This document shows positions 1-10,250 of a stretch of 64,000 nucleotides of DNA, piece by piece. Source of the stretch: Acrasis kona (lineage: Eukaryota; Heterolobosea; Eutetramitea; Acrasida; Acrasidae). The position numbers and the translations under genes were made by a program. Within the stretch, counting starts at the first letter, position 1. Each line of letters begins with the position of its first letter. The stretch spans positions 1-64,000 of the forward strand of contig JAOPGA020001485.1 in the NCBI GenBank assembly GCA_026419775.2, read 5' to 3'. The notes under the pieces are model-generated. The model had not been told where the DNA came from. It saw only the letters and a program-made list of their open reading frames with translations, and did no database searches.

Positions 1-728
1 CTTTTCAAGTTCTGTGTCCTTATTCTTCAACTTCAATGAAGCTTCTTCAGCCACTGCAAGCGCGCGAGCGATGCGGGATTGATTATCTTCGGTGGTTCTC
101 TCGTGTTGAATAAGTGCATCTTTTAGCTTTTGGTCGCTTTCTTGTAATTGAGCTTTATGGTGATCTACTTGGGTTTCATGCAGTTCTTTAAGCTTTCTGC
201 GTTCCTGTGCATTAAGATCTGCCTCTGTCTGCATGTCTTGTTGCACTTTTTCGTTCTTTGCACGTAATTCGTCGTAGTTCTTTTGGAGGTCCTTAAAGAT
301 AGTTTTATACTTTTGGTAACCCACTTTGTATTTATCACCACCGTTCTTTTGTTCTTTCTTTACCTTATTGGCAAGTTCCCGTTTAAGAGCAGCCACTTCT
401 ATTTTCAAGGCTTTTGTCTCTTCGTTGACTCCGCTGATGTCGTTGTTTTCTTTGTTTTGTCCGCTCAACTGAAATGATACACCTGATGATGTTAGATGAA
501 ATGTGATGCAGATAAATCTTACTTCTTCTATCAATGGTAGAAATCTTTTTCGCCCTTGGACTTGAAGGGGAATCCATAGTCGGCTTCGTCGGTGATGCAG
601 GTGCTACTTGCTTCAACTTTGTTTGTTAGTAATAGAATACTATTTACTCGTACCTGATTGAGCATAGAAGAAAGTGAAGGGGCAGAATTGTCTGCAGGAG
701 TCGATGGTCCGGCAGTGCAATCACCCAT
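1..728 (-). CDS. Coiled-coil protein, 5' part only (runs off the left edge)
   Basis: The gene starts at the ATG at 728 and is open to base 1, so its C-terminus is missing. Exon 1 (728-654) encodes a Ser/Pro-rich start (MGDCTAGPSTPADNS). A 37-nt intron (653-617) follows, then a basic low-complexity exon, then a second short intron whose best in-frame acceptor is just before GTGTATCATTTCAG. Beyond that the frame is strongly charged and heptad-like (for example ALKIEVAALKREL and EEASLKLKNKDTELEK), typical of a long coiled coil. No catalytic domain is visible in the part present. It could be a cytoskeletal, golgin-like or kinesin-associated protein; the sequence does not decide. The exon joins are my inference from GT..AG and frame; the coiled-coil reading is directly visible. 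Confidence 0.75.
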
Positions 729-893
729 TGTATTTTTAAAAGAATGTTAACGGATCCAACGGAGCGCCAAAATGATTATGTTGACCTTGTTACAATCATT
801 CGAAATTGAAGGTGGTTGACATGGAGATTTTAAACAAGCACGCCAAAACAAACGAGTGAAATAATGTTGCATCAAGTAATAATAATTTAATGT

Positions 894-2607
894 TTACTTT
901 GCTCTCTTCTTGAACTCGATCTTCAAATTACAGGGCCTGCTTGTAATTCTACTTTCTGTGCTAATGCGTCCTTTAAGCACTTCCTTTGTGTTCATATATG
1001 CGTCATCTTTTGGAATGCAAATCTCGTAATGTAAAACAATGTAAGCAATTAAAATGCAAGTCTCGACCTCACTAAACTTACTACCGATACCTACACAGTT
1101 TTAGTTATTAAAAAGTATACACTTACACTTTCTAGCACCCAAACTAAAAGGAAGAAAGGCACAGGATTTCACTTTGTGATATTCGGACGACTCTGGATCA
1201 AATCTTTCTGGTTTAAACGTATAAGCATCAGGCCAATACTTTTCATTCAATTGAATGTTAAAAACGTTCAAATTGATTTGAGTGTTTTTGGGTACAAAGT
1301 ATTTTCCAATCATTGTGTCGCTTTTAGTCATCTTTGGAATCATTTTAACAGGTGGACGTTTCCTAAGAGTCTCAGTGACTGCATACTTGGTATACACTAA
1401 TTTGTCATAGGTGCCCGCATCCATATCGCTCACATCAAGTCCGGTTAGCACCTTATCGGCCTCATTGTACATTTTATCCTGCACTCTCTTGTTCAAAGCA
1501 AGTTCATATAACATCCAAGTCAACGTAGTGGCGCTAGTCTATGCAAAAATTAATGCTGTGAAGAAGGATTAACTATACTTCATGTCCAGCGATCAAGAAA
1601 ACAAAAACATCAGAGACCAGTTCTTGATTAGTTAGTGATGTTTCTTTGATTTGTTCCGCATTGCTGCTCACCAGCAGGCTGAGTAGATCATGTTTATTAA
1701 CGTCGTGTAAATGATTTAATCTGTGGTTAATGAGTTCCATCATGTATGCCTCTGTTTCTTTCAGAGCGAGAGTGGTCTGTGGGAAGAAGCGCTTAGACCA
1801 AGATGGTAGCAGCCCTCCAACTAGAATTCCAAGTGTGGTTGTAGTCTTGAGAGCTTCCTCAAATGTAAGTTCGTGGGGTGCTTTTGCTTTTCTAGGGTTG
1901 AATATTTCCAAATCATATCCAAATGCAACTTTCCCAATAATGTCTAGAGTTACATCCTGACCACAGTTATTGATGAGAGCTTGTGCAATAATTTACCTGC
2001 ATGTCTGCAACGGGGTCCATCACCAGCTTTGAATTTGATCTTTTCATCTCCATGCGCTTTATACATAGTAATACAGATTTTGCACTCTCTTGGACGAGGT
2101 AGTTCATGTGGTTTTCTGCGAAGGCAGGATCGGCGACCATTCGATGCTTCTTCCAAACATCCCCGTTTGCACTAACAATGTTTGAGCCCCATATATCGAG
2201 CATCTTGTAGATTGGTGGTTTTGGAAACTGTTTCGCTCTTGTCAATGTAATGTCTTTGATCAAATCAGCATCTGAGATGTAGATTCTCGAAGCATTAAAA
2301 GCTGTGATTCTTAATACTCCATCTTTTACAAATCCATTCTCATATAATTGATCTAAAGCTCCACCTTCTTGATGTGGGACTGCAAAACTTGGAAACTTTT
2401 AAAATCAAATGACTGACTGTATTTATGAATAAAAGGGATTGAAAAAAGGCTCATAGCACCTAATTGTGTAACTCCAGGAATATGCGCGAAAGGTCTTCTC
2501 TCCCACCATATGTATACAAGAAGTAAAATCTAACATGTCAGGTTATCAATAGGTATATTCATTAGACTTACCACCAATGAGGACACGATGAGCAGTGCCA
2601 TTAACAT
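894..2607 (-). CDS. Cytochrome P450
   Basis: This is a haem-thiolate monooxygenase of the P450 family, anchored in the ER by an N-terminal hydrophobic segment (MLMALLIVSSLV, then ILLLVYIWW after an intron) and a proline-containing ERRPFAHIPG hinge. The family signatures are in order: I-helix AGHE-T (the T comes from the next exon), K-helix ETLR, FKPERF, and the haem loop FSLGARKC. The Cys is followed by a 5' splice site, and the next exon supplies Ile-Gly, completing FxxGxRxCxG. There are at least five small introns. The last exon ends EFKKRAK before TAA. Length is about 480 residues, normal for the family. The substrate cannot be read from sequence. It is divergent from the RBR ligase gene, with only 84 bp between start codons. 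Confidence 0.9.
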
Positions 2608-2691
2608 CCTTCTTGTTTTGTAAATTGTTGTTTTGTAAATTGTTTCAAGTCTTACAACAACGAAGTTATTTTCAACAAAAAACCAGAAAAA
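2608..2691. promoter_or_regulatory. Shared divergent promoter region (P450 / RBR ligase)
   Basis: Only 84 bp separate the P450 start codon (- strand) from the RBR ligase start (+ strand), so core promoters and 5' UTRs of both must lie here or overlap the genes. The stretch is A/T-rich and contains two near-copies of TTGTTTTGTAAATTGTT, possibly a bound motif. No clear TATA box is visible. Confidence 0.4.
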
Positions 2692-3846
2692 ATGTTATCA
2701 AGACATTGGGACAAATATCAAGTTGGAACATATATCGCGGACAGGCTGTTTCCTGAACAAAATGCCCCTCAATATGAGCTATACAAAAAAGCATTCATTG
2801 ATAATGAGATTGACGGAGCCGTACTTCTTACCCTCACAAGTGATGAGGTCAAAAACGATCTATCTATATCCATATTAGGCCATAGAAAGAAAATACTAGA
2901 GGTTATTACAGAACTCAAGAACCAGTATCCCAAGGATGGACAAAATCATCAAGTTATAAATGTTGACGACGATTTCGAACCAAGTACCAAAAAAAGGAAG
3001 TCTAGTGACGTAATTATCTTGGACGATCCCCAAGCTGCCCCAAGACAGAAGAGATTCAAAACGGAACAAGACTTTCAGAAAATAAGAGACTTTGAGTTGG
3101 CAAAAAGTCTTGCCGAAGAACTTACATCAAAACAAGAGTTGAGAGACTTTGAATTGGCAAAAAGCCTATCCCAAACACCCAAACCAATACAACACTTTCA
3201 AGAGGTTACAGATTTTGAGTTAGCAAAAAGCCTTGCGCCAAAATCTTGCGTAATTTGTCTAAGTGAGGTTGATGTCGACTTTATATATCGTCTAAATTCA
3301 TGTGGACATGACTCATTCTGCAGAGAATGCATGACCGACTACCTCATGGATCAAATCAAGAGCCGCAATCCTTGCAAATGCCCAATTCCAGATTGCAGGT
3401 CAGAAGTTACCAAAGATGACTTGGAAGTGCTTTTACAAAAAGAAACAATTGATTTGTATGATCAACACTCTTTAGAGAGAGTCATATCAACAAATCCTCA
3501 TCAGTTCCTAAATTGTTACACTCCTGGATGTGAATATGTATTCTTTCACGATGGTGGACAAGATGAACATGACTTTTTGTGTCCCAAATGTAATAAAAGG
3601 TATTGTTTGAAATGCAAAGTAGAGTACCACAACCAAATTACCTGCGAGCAATATCAAAAGTGGGCACAAGAGAATGAAACGTCTGATATGGCTTTTGAAG
3701 AGTATAAAAAAAAGAGCAATGGAAAACCATGTCCAACATGTCGTCATTTTGTTGAAAAAACAATGGGATGTGATCACATGTCGTGTAGGTGTGGTGCCAA
3801 GTTTTGTTACAAGTGTGGACACAGTAGACCATGTCCTTGTGAATGA
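2692..3846 (+). CDS. SAM-RBR E3 ubiquitin ligase with two SUMO-interaction-like motifs
   Basis: This single-exon 384-aa protein begins with a SAM domain (about 1-85: Trp6, the NEIDGAVLLTLTSDEV core, LGHRKKIL helix). The linker has two textbook SIM-like motifs, VINVDDD (88-94) and VIILDD (107-112), plus basic NLS-like patches (KKRK, RQKRFK). Three copies of DFELAKSL (133, 152, 174) resemble ubiquitin-binding helices. An RBR module follows: RING1 from Cys186 (CVICL..CGHDSFC), IBR (CPKCNKRYCLKC) and RING2 (CPTCRHFVEKTMGC), with the expected catalytic cysteine at Cys360 in GCDHM. RBR ligases pass ubiquitin through a RING2 thioester. The combination suggests ligation onto SUMO-modified nuclear targets (inference). 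The gene ends 136 bp before the ankyrin-lipase start. Confidence 0.92.
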   Translation: MLSRHWDKYQVGTYIADRLFPEQNAPQYELYKKAFIDNEIDGAVLLTLTSDEVKNDLSISILGHRKKILEVITELKNQYPKDGQNHQVINVDDDFEPSTKKRKSSDVIILDDPQAAPRQKRFKTEQDFQKIRDFELAKSLAEELTSKQELRDFELAKSLSQTPKPIQHFQEVTDFELAKSLAPKSCVICLSEVDVDFIYRLNSCGHDSFCRECMTDYLMDQIKSRNPCKCPIPDCRSEVTKDDLEVLLQKETIDLYDQHSLERVISTNPHQFLNCYTPGCEYVFFHDGGQDEHDFLCPKCNKRYCLKCKVEYHNQITCEQYQKWAQENETSDMAFEEYKKKSNGKPCPTCRHFVEKTMGCDHMSCRCGAKFCYKCGHSRPCPCE

Positions 3847-3982
3847 CGTTGAGCTTGAAGGCGACGAAGACGATGATGATGATGAATATTAATTGTATGT
3901 ATAAAGTATTATTGTAACCATTGTTTAGTTGACGTTCTATTTTGCACGTTCTATTTATAGTTATGATGTTTCAAGACAAACA

Positions 3983-6272
3983 ATGTCAGGGCGACCGAGA
4001 AACTCTTCGTCTTTTCTCGTTCAGGCCGCAATTAGTAATTCCATAAGGACAAGGCAACCATTGGAAAAGATAACAACGCTTCTTGAGCAATATCCTCACC
4101 TTAGAAAATCATTATCAGACGATGTTATTGGCTCATGCAACGCGATTCAGTTAGCGGTGTCAAATGAAAATCTCGAAGTTACAGAACATTTACTTAGTAG
4201 TGATGAGGACACGATAATTAGCCAAGAACTAACCGCAAAATGTGAGAAAGGCGACGAGACTGCTATCCAGCTAGCATTAAAAACGGATGCAATCATAAGA
4301 CTTGATTTTGTTCGTCTTATTCTTTTAAAAGCTAAAGGCACAATAAACTTCATCAATGTCAGGAACAGCCAGGGATTTACACCTTTGCACACTGCAATTG
4401 AAAAAGATTGTTCAATTCAAATACTAGAGTTGTTATTGCAAAGTGGGGCAGACATTAACATGCTTGATGAGTCCAATAGAAACATTTTACATTTGTGTTC
4501 ATACTATAACAGACCTGCTCAAGCAGAGTTTATACTGGATCAAGTATTGAAGAGGAGGATGTTAGAGCCAGAGGAACCCACAATATATCTAACCGATAAG
4601 GATAAAGATGGAAACAACCCTGTACATACTGCTGCTGAGGTTGGTTCTTTTGACGTATGTCGCAGTCATGTTATTTTTATGGTAAGTACACCGTTTTAAT
4701 TGAGACTTATTCATTCATTAGATGGAAGAGGACATAAGACATGCGTTAGAATCGAACGACAAGTACGCAAGGCCACTCACGCGTTCCGTGCTAGACGAGC
4801 AGAACAATCAACTTCACGTCCCACACATTACAGCCTATACAAACAATCATTTACAAGTCTACGAATGGTTATCCGAACATTACACTCTAGTCACTAACAA
4901 AACACTACATGGTGAGACCAAACCAAAAAACATGCTGTCCAACATTTGGGATTCCACATATAACACATTTTCCACCATAAGAGATGACGTCACACAAAAC
5001 TTATCGGAATGGAAGTTGGGAGCCAAAGCTGGTCAATTCATGGATGCTCCCGTTGAGCATTTACAAAAGTGGGGATACAATTATGCTGAGTTTATTGGTC
5101 GCAAGGGATCAGAGATTGGAACCGCAGGCACACAATTCGTCCAAACAGTTGGTTCTAAGCTGCTACCGGAATACAATGCACAAAAGGAGCAGGACAATTT
5201 GTTTGAGTGGGTCGAGTCGCATGGATATCACATCGAGTCACATCAAGTAGAGACTGAAGATGGGTTTACATTAACTTTGTTCCGTTTATTACCAAAAAAT
5301 AAATCTGATGATGTTGTTTCTGCTCCTGTTGTATTCCTGCAACATGGTTTGTTTAATTCCGCATGTACTTGGGTTGTGACTGGTCCTAAACAAGCTCTCG
5401 CCTTTAGATTGAGTGATGCCGGTTATGACGTATGGATGGGTAATAATAGAGGCGTCCAATTTTCACGAAGTCACAAAACTCATGGTGTCGATAACGTAGA
5501 GTACTGGAAATGGAGTTGGTATCACATGGCGAAGTACGATTTTCCAGGTCAAATAAATTACGTATTGAAGGCGACTAAAGCAGAAACCATCTCCTATATT
5601 GGTCACAGTCAAGGAACCACCCAAGCATTTGCAGGGTTGTGCTTAGATCGAGATTTGTTACAAAAAATAAATTTATTTGTGGCTCTGGCTCCTGTTGCGA
5701 AGATCAGCAATCAAAAGAGTCGTTTGTTAAAAACTTTAAGCATGATGAAAACCGAGGCCGTCATTGCAGCTTTAGGTTTAGGTGAAATTGGCGCTACCAT
5801 GATCAGCCGCAGTTTTCTCCCACAAATTGTAACCAGGTTGATTGGATATGAAAACTTTGACATTTGGTCACTCAGTTTAGACTGCGACATAGACAAGGAA
5901 GCACTTCCGATTATTTCTCTTTATGAACCAAGTCCCACCAGCATTTATAATCTGTTACATTGGGCGCAACTATCCCGCACCGGTAGGTTCGAAGCATATG
6001 ACTATGGTGTCGAGAATAATGTAATTTTATATGATAGTGATGTGCCTCCTGAATTTGACGTGAAGATGGTCACTACGCCTATTGCTATCTTTTATGGAGA
6101 TTGTGATTATCTATCGAATGCAGATGATGTGCAATACTTGTTGGGATGCATTCCGAACTTGGTTTATTCTGAAAAGGTTCTAGGATTCCGCCACAACGAT
6201 TTTGTTTGGGGAAGGAGTGCAAACGAAAAGGTTTATGACAAGTTGGTAGAGTTATTAAATTTGTACAAATAA
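3983..6272 (+). CDS. Ankyrin-repeat / acid lipase fusion protein
   Basis: Two exons are joined across a 40-nt intron (4682-4721, GTAAGT..TTAG, phase 0), giving about 749 aa. I start at ATG 3983 (MSGRPRNSSS); there is no ATG further upstream in this frame. Residues about 20-290 are ankyrin repeats (GFTPLHTAIEKDCSIQ, NRNILHLCSYY, GNNPVHTAAEVGSFD), and one repeat continues after the intron (HLQVYEWLSEH). The rest is an alpha/beta hydrolase of the LIPA/gastric lipase family: oxyanion HGLFNS, nucleophile elbow GHSQG (Ser about 529), acid in GDCDYLS (Asp about 695) and FRHNDFVWG with the catalytic His. Members hydrolyse triglyceride or sterol esters. No signal peptide is seen, unlike lysosomal family members, so a cytosolic lipid-droplet role is possible (inference). 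The intron phase and continuous ankyrin register argue against two separate genes. Confidence 0.88.
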
Positions 6273-6306
6273 AAAAGTTTTGAGAAATGTATTTTATGAT
6301 TCTTTA

Positions 6307-7264
6307 TTATGCATTGTCGAACAATCTGCTCTTTATCACGTCCATTGCAAATTTCTTCTCTTGTTCACTCATGGTGTGTTTCACGCTGTCAACAACATTT
6401 AAAATTTGAAGTAATGCAGACAATGAACTTGGTTGTTCATTCGTAGTTTCATCAGTGTTATTCAAAGCAACTCTCTTTTTTGGTTGATCAGACTCTTGTT
6501 GAGTTACATTAGACACGTTTCTCTTTTTTGGTCTGTCGCTTATTTTTGGTCTGCGGGCATAGCTTGAGAAAGCAGAGGATTTTGCAGAGAACAATAAATG
6601 ATGAACTCCATTCGACAAAATTAAATACAAAAATTAAAAATGCAAATTTCTTCTTGTCATGATGATAGCTCACACCTTTGAGCTTACACTTGAAGTGAGT
6701 CTCTAATGTTTCTGTTGTAATGTTCTCTGTAAACGCAACAGCATCTCTTGCTCTTTGATCGGACATTTTATTATCAAGGTGTATGATTGACTGCCCATCC
6801 TTGCTTGTTAATCGTTCATCGGTACCGTAGTCGACGATAGTTACTTTTGATGCTGCTATTGAGCTGCAATTTCGACAAGTGGATGGCCTGGGAATTTGGG
6901 TTGAGTTCATGGTTATGGTCATGTTGTATACAAGTGAGGAGTATAGGCTTTCGGGTACATAATTTATCGCTTCTTCTTCATCTCTTGAGCGAATGGCGAC
7001 AAAAAAATCCATTTGCTGTAGGTTTATATCACCAGAAAAACTGGTTAAGGTCCAATTTCCAATTACTTTTGTTTCCAAAGGAGTCCGATCCATGCCTGTA
7101 TCGTTTATTGCAGATTCAAGGTGAGCGTGTTCATGTTGATTATGGCACGAGTTCAGAGAAACTAAAAAGTCGAACCCATTTTCAGATTGCTCCCCAACTC
7201 CATCACCGTCGGGAATTGTAAAGTCAAAATCCATTTTGTTACAATAAGTGATAGAGTCAACCAT
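6307..7264 (-). CDS. Unidentified protein with nuclear-type basic C-terminus
   Basis: The start is ATG 7264 (MVDSITYCNKMDFDF); a second Met follows ten codons on. The first exon is well-behaved coding sequence with ISLE-like beta-strand patches (KVIGNWTLTSFSGD, MDFFVAIRSR, SKVTIVDYG). The frame then runs into an A/T-rich stretch. A join from G|GTGTGAGC (about 6675) to GGAG|TTCATC (about 6608) keeps frame with the final exon, which carries two copies of SDxPKKR (NLS-like) and ends with an acidic helix (EQEKKFAMDVIKSRLFDNA). The pattern of a beta-rich core followed by a basic tail would suit a DNA-binding factor, but I do not recognise the family. The exact intron is uncertain. It is tail-to-tail with the lipase gene, 34 bp between stops. 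Confidence 0.6.
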
Positions 7265-7758
7265 ACATTATGTTCATATCAACGTGCACTCTTAATATTA
7301 ACTGTGTATTTTTATAGTCCACCCTTTAACATTGATTATTTATTGAGCTTCCTCCAAAATTTCATAATAATAAATCCATTCGGTATTTTTTTATAATCCA
7401 TAAAATGGATAATCCGTTCTGAACTGTATTCATTTCCTATTGTTGATGTTGTTCCATCATAGGTCACTAGTGTGTTTCACGTGTTGAACACGTAGTTGGG
7501 ATACAAGGTTCTCCTCGCGTTAAAGTCCACCTATTTTGGTAGTACTCCTTTGCCTGGAGTATTTGATGTCTTGTCACCAAATGATTACTTTATAAATGAC
7601 AGTGCCTTATTAAGACTGATAGAAAGCTGTACTTTTTCCATGGAACTACAGTGTGGACTGACTCCACGTTGGAAAAAACACAAACAGTAGTGGATAGTCC
7701 AATTTAAACAAATTCTACCTTGGTTGTCTTTCGCACGAGTATTGAATAGTATATTTGA
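7265..7758. other. Intergenic region, divergent promoters
   Basis: No convincing gene is seen. The stretch lies between two divergently transcribed genes and should contain both promoters. Short open frames here lack coding character. The right end, just before the fucosyltransferase start, is A/T-rich. Confidence 0.5.
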
Positions 7759-9510
7759 ATGAACAATAGCAGACGGAATGCATCCAGAATCAACAGAAAG
7801 TTACGGATGTACTCGGAGATAATAATGATAACTTCAACTTTCTTTTGTCTGACCATGATTGTTGGGAGTATGTTGCTAGATGTGAACGAACACCATAACT
7901 TTCGTAGAGTCGAGGCCAGCGAAATATTACTTCCGGTTCCTTTGGACCATTCTCGAACTCCAAACAAAACAATTTCGGTCCTAGGAAGAACGGAATGTGT
8001 CGACCGTACAATAGATTACTTTCGCAACAACAAACCCGTCATCATTGTGGACCCAAATCACGTCAAAGAGATTGAAGAACTCGAAAACTGTCCCGTGCGT
8101 TGTCTCTCAACAGCTGACCAAGACGCCATCAAATACTCGGATGCTTCGATATATGGTCTAGGAGAGAGTCCACGCGACAGATCCCTAGTTTGTAAGAATC
8201 ACAAATTTCTACTATATTCAATGGAAAGCGAACAAAATTACATTGAATTAGCTGGAGAAAGAATCAATCGCTTAAGATACGATTGGTTATCTACGTACAG
8301 AACTGATTCCGAAATACCACTATATTATTTTAATCACCACTTGGATTTTTTCGCGCCTCTACAAGAAAAGCATAGTTCCTCCAGCAAACAACCAATCGTT
8401 GCCTCCTTCATATCCAATTGTGGTCCCAAAAAGCGTTTGGATTACATCAGCGAACTCTCTGCGTATATGCCTGTGGCCAACTACGGCAGGTGTCTCAACA
8501 ACGTACCTGATTCTAGAAAAATCGACATTCTCCCCCGCACTAAATTTACGCTCGTGTTCGAAAATAGCGAATGTCATGACTATAGCACTGAAAAGCTTTA
8601 TGAGGCTCTGTGCGCTGGTAGTGTACCTGTAGTGCTAGGACCACCCAATATTGCTGACTTGGTTCCTGACCCTCAATCGTTTATTGACGTGAAGGACTTT
8701 GCTAGTCCTAAAGAGTTATCGGAATACTTGCAGTATCTAGACGCTCATGATGATGAGTACCAAAAGTATTTGAGGTGGAAGACAAATGGATTCTCTCCTC
8801 AATTTCAAAAGCTAATTGACACTTCTTTGATTCACTCGAGATGTCAATTGTGTATGCGTGTAGCCGGCGTTGATATTGACGCCTACATACCCTACTACAA
8901 GGATTTGTTTTCAAAAAAGTCAAATCTTGTCAAAATTCCAACGTCTCAAGAAATGCCAGAGTGGAAGCAAATCCGATTGAAGCAGAGTCACGAACAAAAG
9001 TTGATACCAAACACTGGATCATCTGGTATTGAATTTATGAATCGGCTCAAGTCAAGATGGGATGTATTTAGCGTACAGTTAACAAGTGATGTCATATCGA
9101 ACGATACAATAGAGTATTCTATTCATGTGGGCGATGAGGGTTCTTATGCAAATCAGCATTTGTACTTGCTGAGATCCGATAAAGTTCATTCTAATAAATG
9201 TAAACCTTCCACTGGTCTCTTGTTCAATAATATGAGGGATCTTGAGTTTATTTTTGGCATTCACTTTCATTTTCGTTGGGAGGCTGTAAGAAACGAAACC
9301 GTTTTCAAACTACCAATGAGTATATGTTATGACCCTGAGAGCAAAAATGCATTAGTTAAACACAAGATACGATATGTACCTATTCCAATGAACATAGAGA
9401 CAACTGTAACTGAAACACCCACGCCTACACCCACTACTGATCCACACGTCAACATTGATCCGCCAAATCGTGTAGCTGAAAGAAGAGATCGTTTGGAGAA
9501 GGTTGACTAG
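7759..9510 (+). CDS. GT10 family alpha-1,3-fucosyltransferase-like, type II membrane protein
   Basis: This 583-aa single-exon protein has a short basic cytoplasmic N-terminus, then one membrane segment (IIMITSTFFCLTMIVGSMLL, about 21-40), as expected for a Golgi type II glycosyltransferase. The catalytic signature is clear at about 262-297: KFTLVFENSECHDYSTEKLY followed by AGSVPVVLGPPN, the GDP-fucose-binding motif of GT10 enzymes. They transfer fucose from GDP-fucose to N-acetylglucosamine on glycans. The acceptor cannot be read. After the GT10 core there is an extra C-terminal region of about 200 aa with several NxT/S sites and a Thr-Pro run (TPTPTPTTD). I do not recognise this extension. 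The start is ATG 7759; there is no competing upstream ATG. Confidence 0.88.
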   Translation: MNNSRRNASRINRKLRMYSEIIMITSTFFCLTMIVGSMLLDVNEHHNFRRVEASEILLPVPLDHSRTPNKTISVLGRTECVDRTIDYFRNNKPVIIVDPNHVKEIEELENCPVRCLSTADQDAIKYSDASIYGLGESPRDRSLVCKNHKFLLYSMESEQNYIELAGERINRLRYDWLSTYRTDSEIPLYYFNHHLDFFAPLQEKHSSSSKQPIVASFISNCGPKKRLDYISELSAYMPVANYGRCLNNVPDSRKIDILPRTKFTLVFENSECHDYSTEKLYEALCAGSVPVVLGPPNIADLVPDPQSFIDVKDFASPKELSEYLQYLDAHDDEYQKYLRWKTNGFSPQFQKLIDTSLIHSRCQLCMRVAGVDIDAYIPYYKDLFSKKSNLVKIPTSQEMPEWKQIRLKQSHEQKLIPNTGSSGIEFMNRLKSRWDVFSVQLTSDVISNDTIEYSIHVGDEGSYANQHLYLLRSDKVHSNKCKPSTGLLFNNMRDLEFIFGIHFHFRWEAVRNETVFKLPMSICYDPESKNALVKHKIRYVPIPMNIETTVTETPTPTPTTDPHVNIDPPNRVAERRDRLEKVD

Positions 9511-10250
9511 GAAGTTAATCAAATTTCGACGAAATTTTACAACATCATCCTGAATATTATTACAATTACGGCACAGATTAAACTTTATTTTATTATTCTT
9601 GTTTTCATTATCGCCACGTTAGAGCACCTTACTATTTCGGGCCTGAGGATCCCAAATTAGAATAATACTTACATTTCATGGTGGGTGTCGATGGTGGAGC
9701 TGGAACCATGGTAGGTTCTGAGGACTTTTAACTAGACTGTTAGATGTGAACTTGACCCACGCCTAGCTCTTTTAGTAAGCTCATAATGTTCGCTTAAATC
9801 AGTTGATTTTAAACCTCTTGTAGTCATGATGTAAATAGATATGATCTGCATTCCCACCTGAAAGCGAACGGACGTATAGGTGTATTCACTACTTTTCATA
9901 TCCTATCTATTTACATCATAGAGATCCTTCTTTCAAAGCAGTTGCGGAGAGTTTAAGGAAGAAAGAATCAATGTTATTCCCATCGAATAAAATTCAGGAT
10001 TAAGGTATTTTTCCGCTGTCTCTTCTCTTTCCATCTACATTTCTTTCGAATCTGTCTTCCCTCACAATTGCTTTCACTAACGAAGTGTATGTGAAGACTT
10101 ATGAGAGCGGTAATTTGAATTTACCGCCTGTGGACGGAATGGATGATGGTGGGGAAAAGAAGAAGAAAAAGGTACATCAAACTAATTTATTGCCTTGTAT
10201 TTGTAAGTTCAACATCCTTGTTTTTAATATCCACACTGTGCTTAGAATAT
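9511..10250 (+). other. Unresolved region with coding-like fragments
   Basis: No complete gene could be built. On the + strand 9855-10004 reads as convincing protein (for example PESERTYRCIHYFSYP, then SFKAVAESLRKKESMLF) and ends in TAA. A second piece at 10085-10171 reads YESGNLNLPPVDGMDDGG followed by lysines, and is followed by GT..AG ends that would place a stop at 10252-10254. The two pieces cannot be joined in frame. The interval between them is pyrimidine-rich like an intron. On the - strand 9660-9720 also looks codable (Pro/Thr-rich). The region could hold a small multi-exon gene converging on the giant RCC1 gene, or be remnants. Confidence 0.3.
9826..9919. repeat. Inverted repeat, 16-bp perfect arms
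   Basis: ATGATGTAAATAGATA at 9826-9841 is exactly repeated in inverse orientation at 9904-9919, with 62 bases between. As RNA it could form a 16-bp stem. It brackets part of the coding-like fragment on the + strand. Function unknown. Confidence 0.6.

Noticed and set aside
4722-6272. Lipase as a separate gene starting at 4722
   Set aside because: This Met follows a perfect 40-nt GT..AG intron in phase 0, and an ankyrin repeat continues across it.
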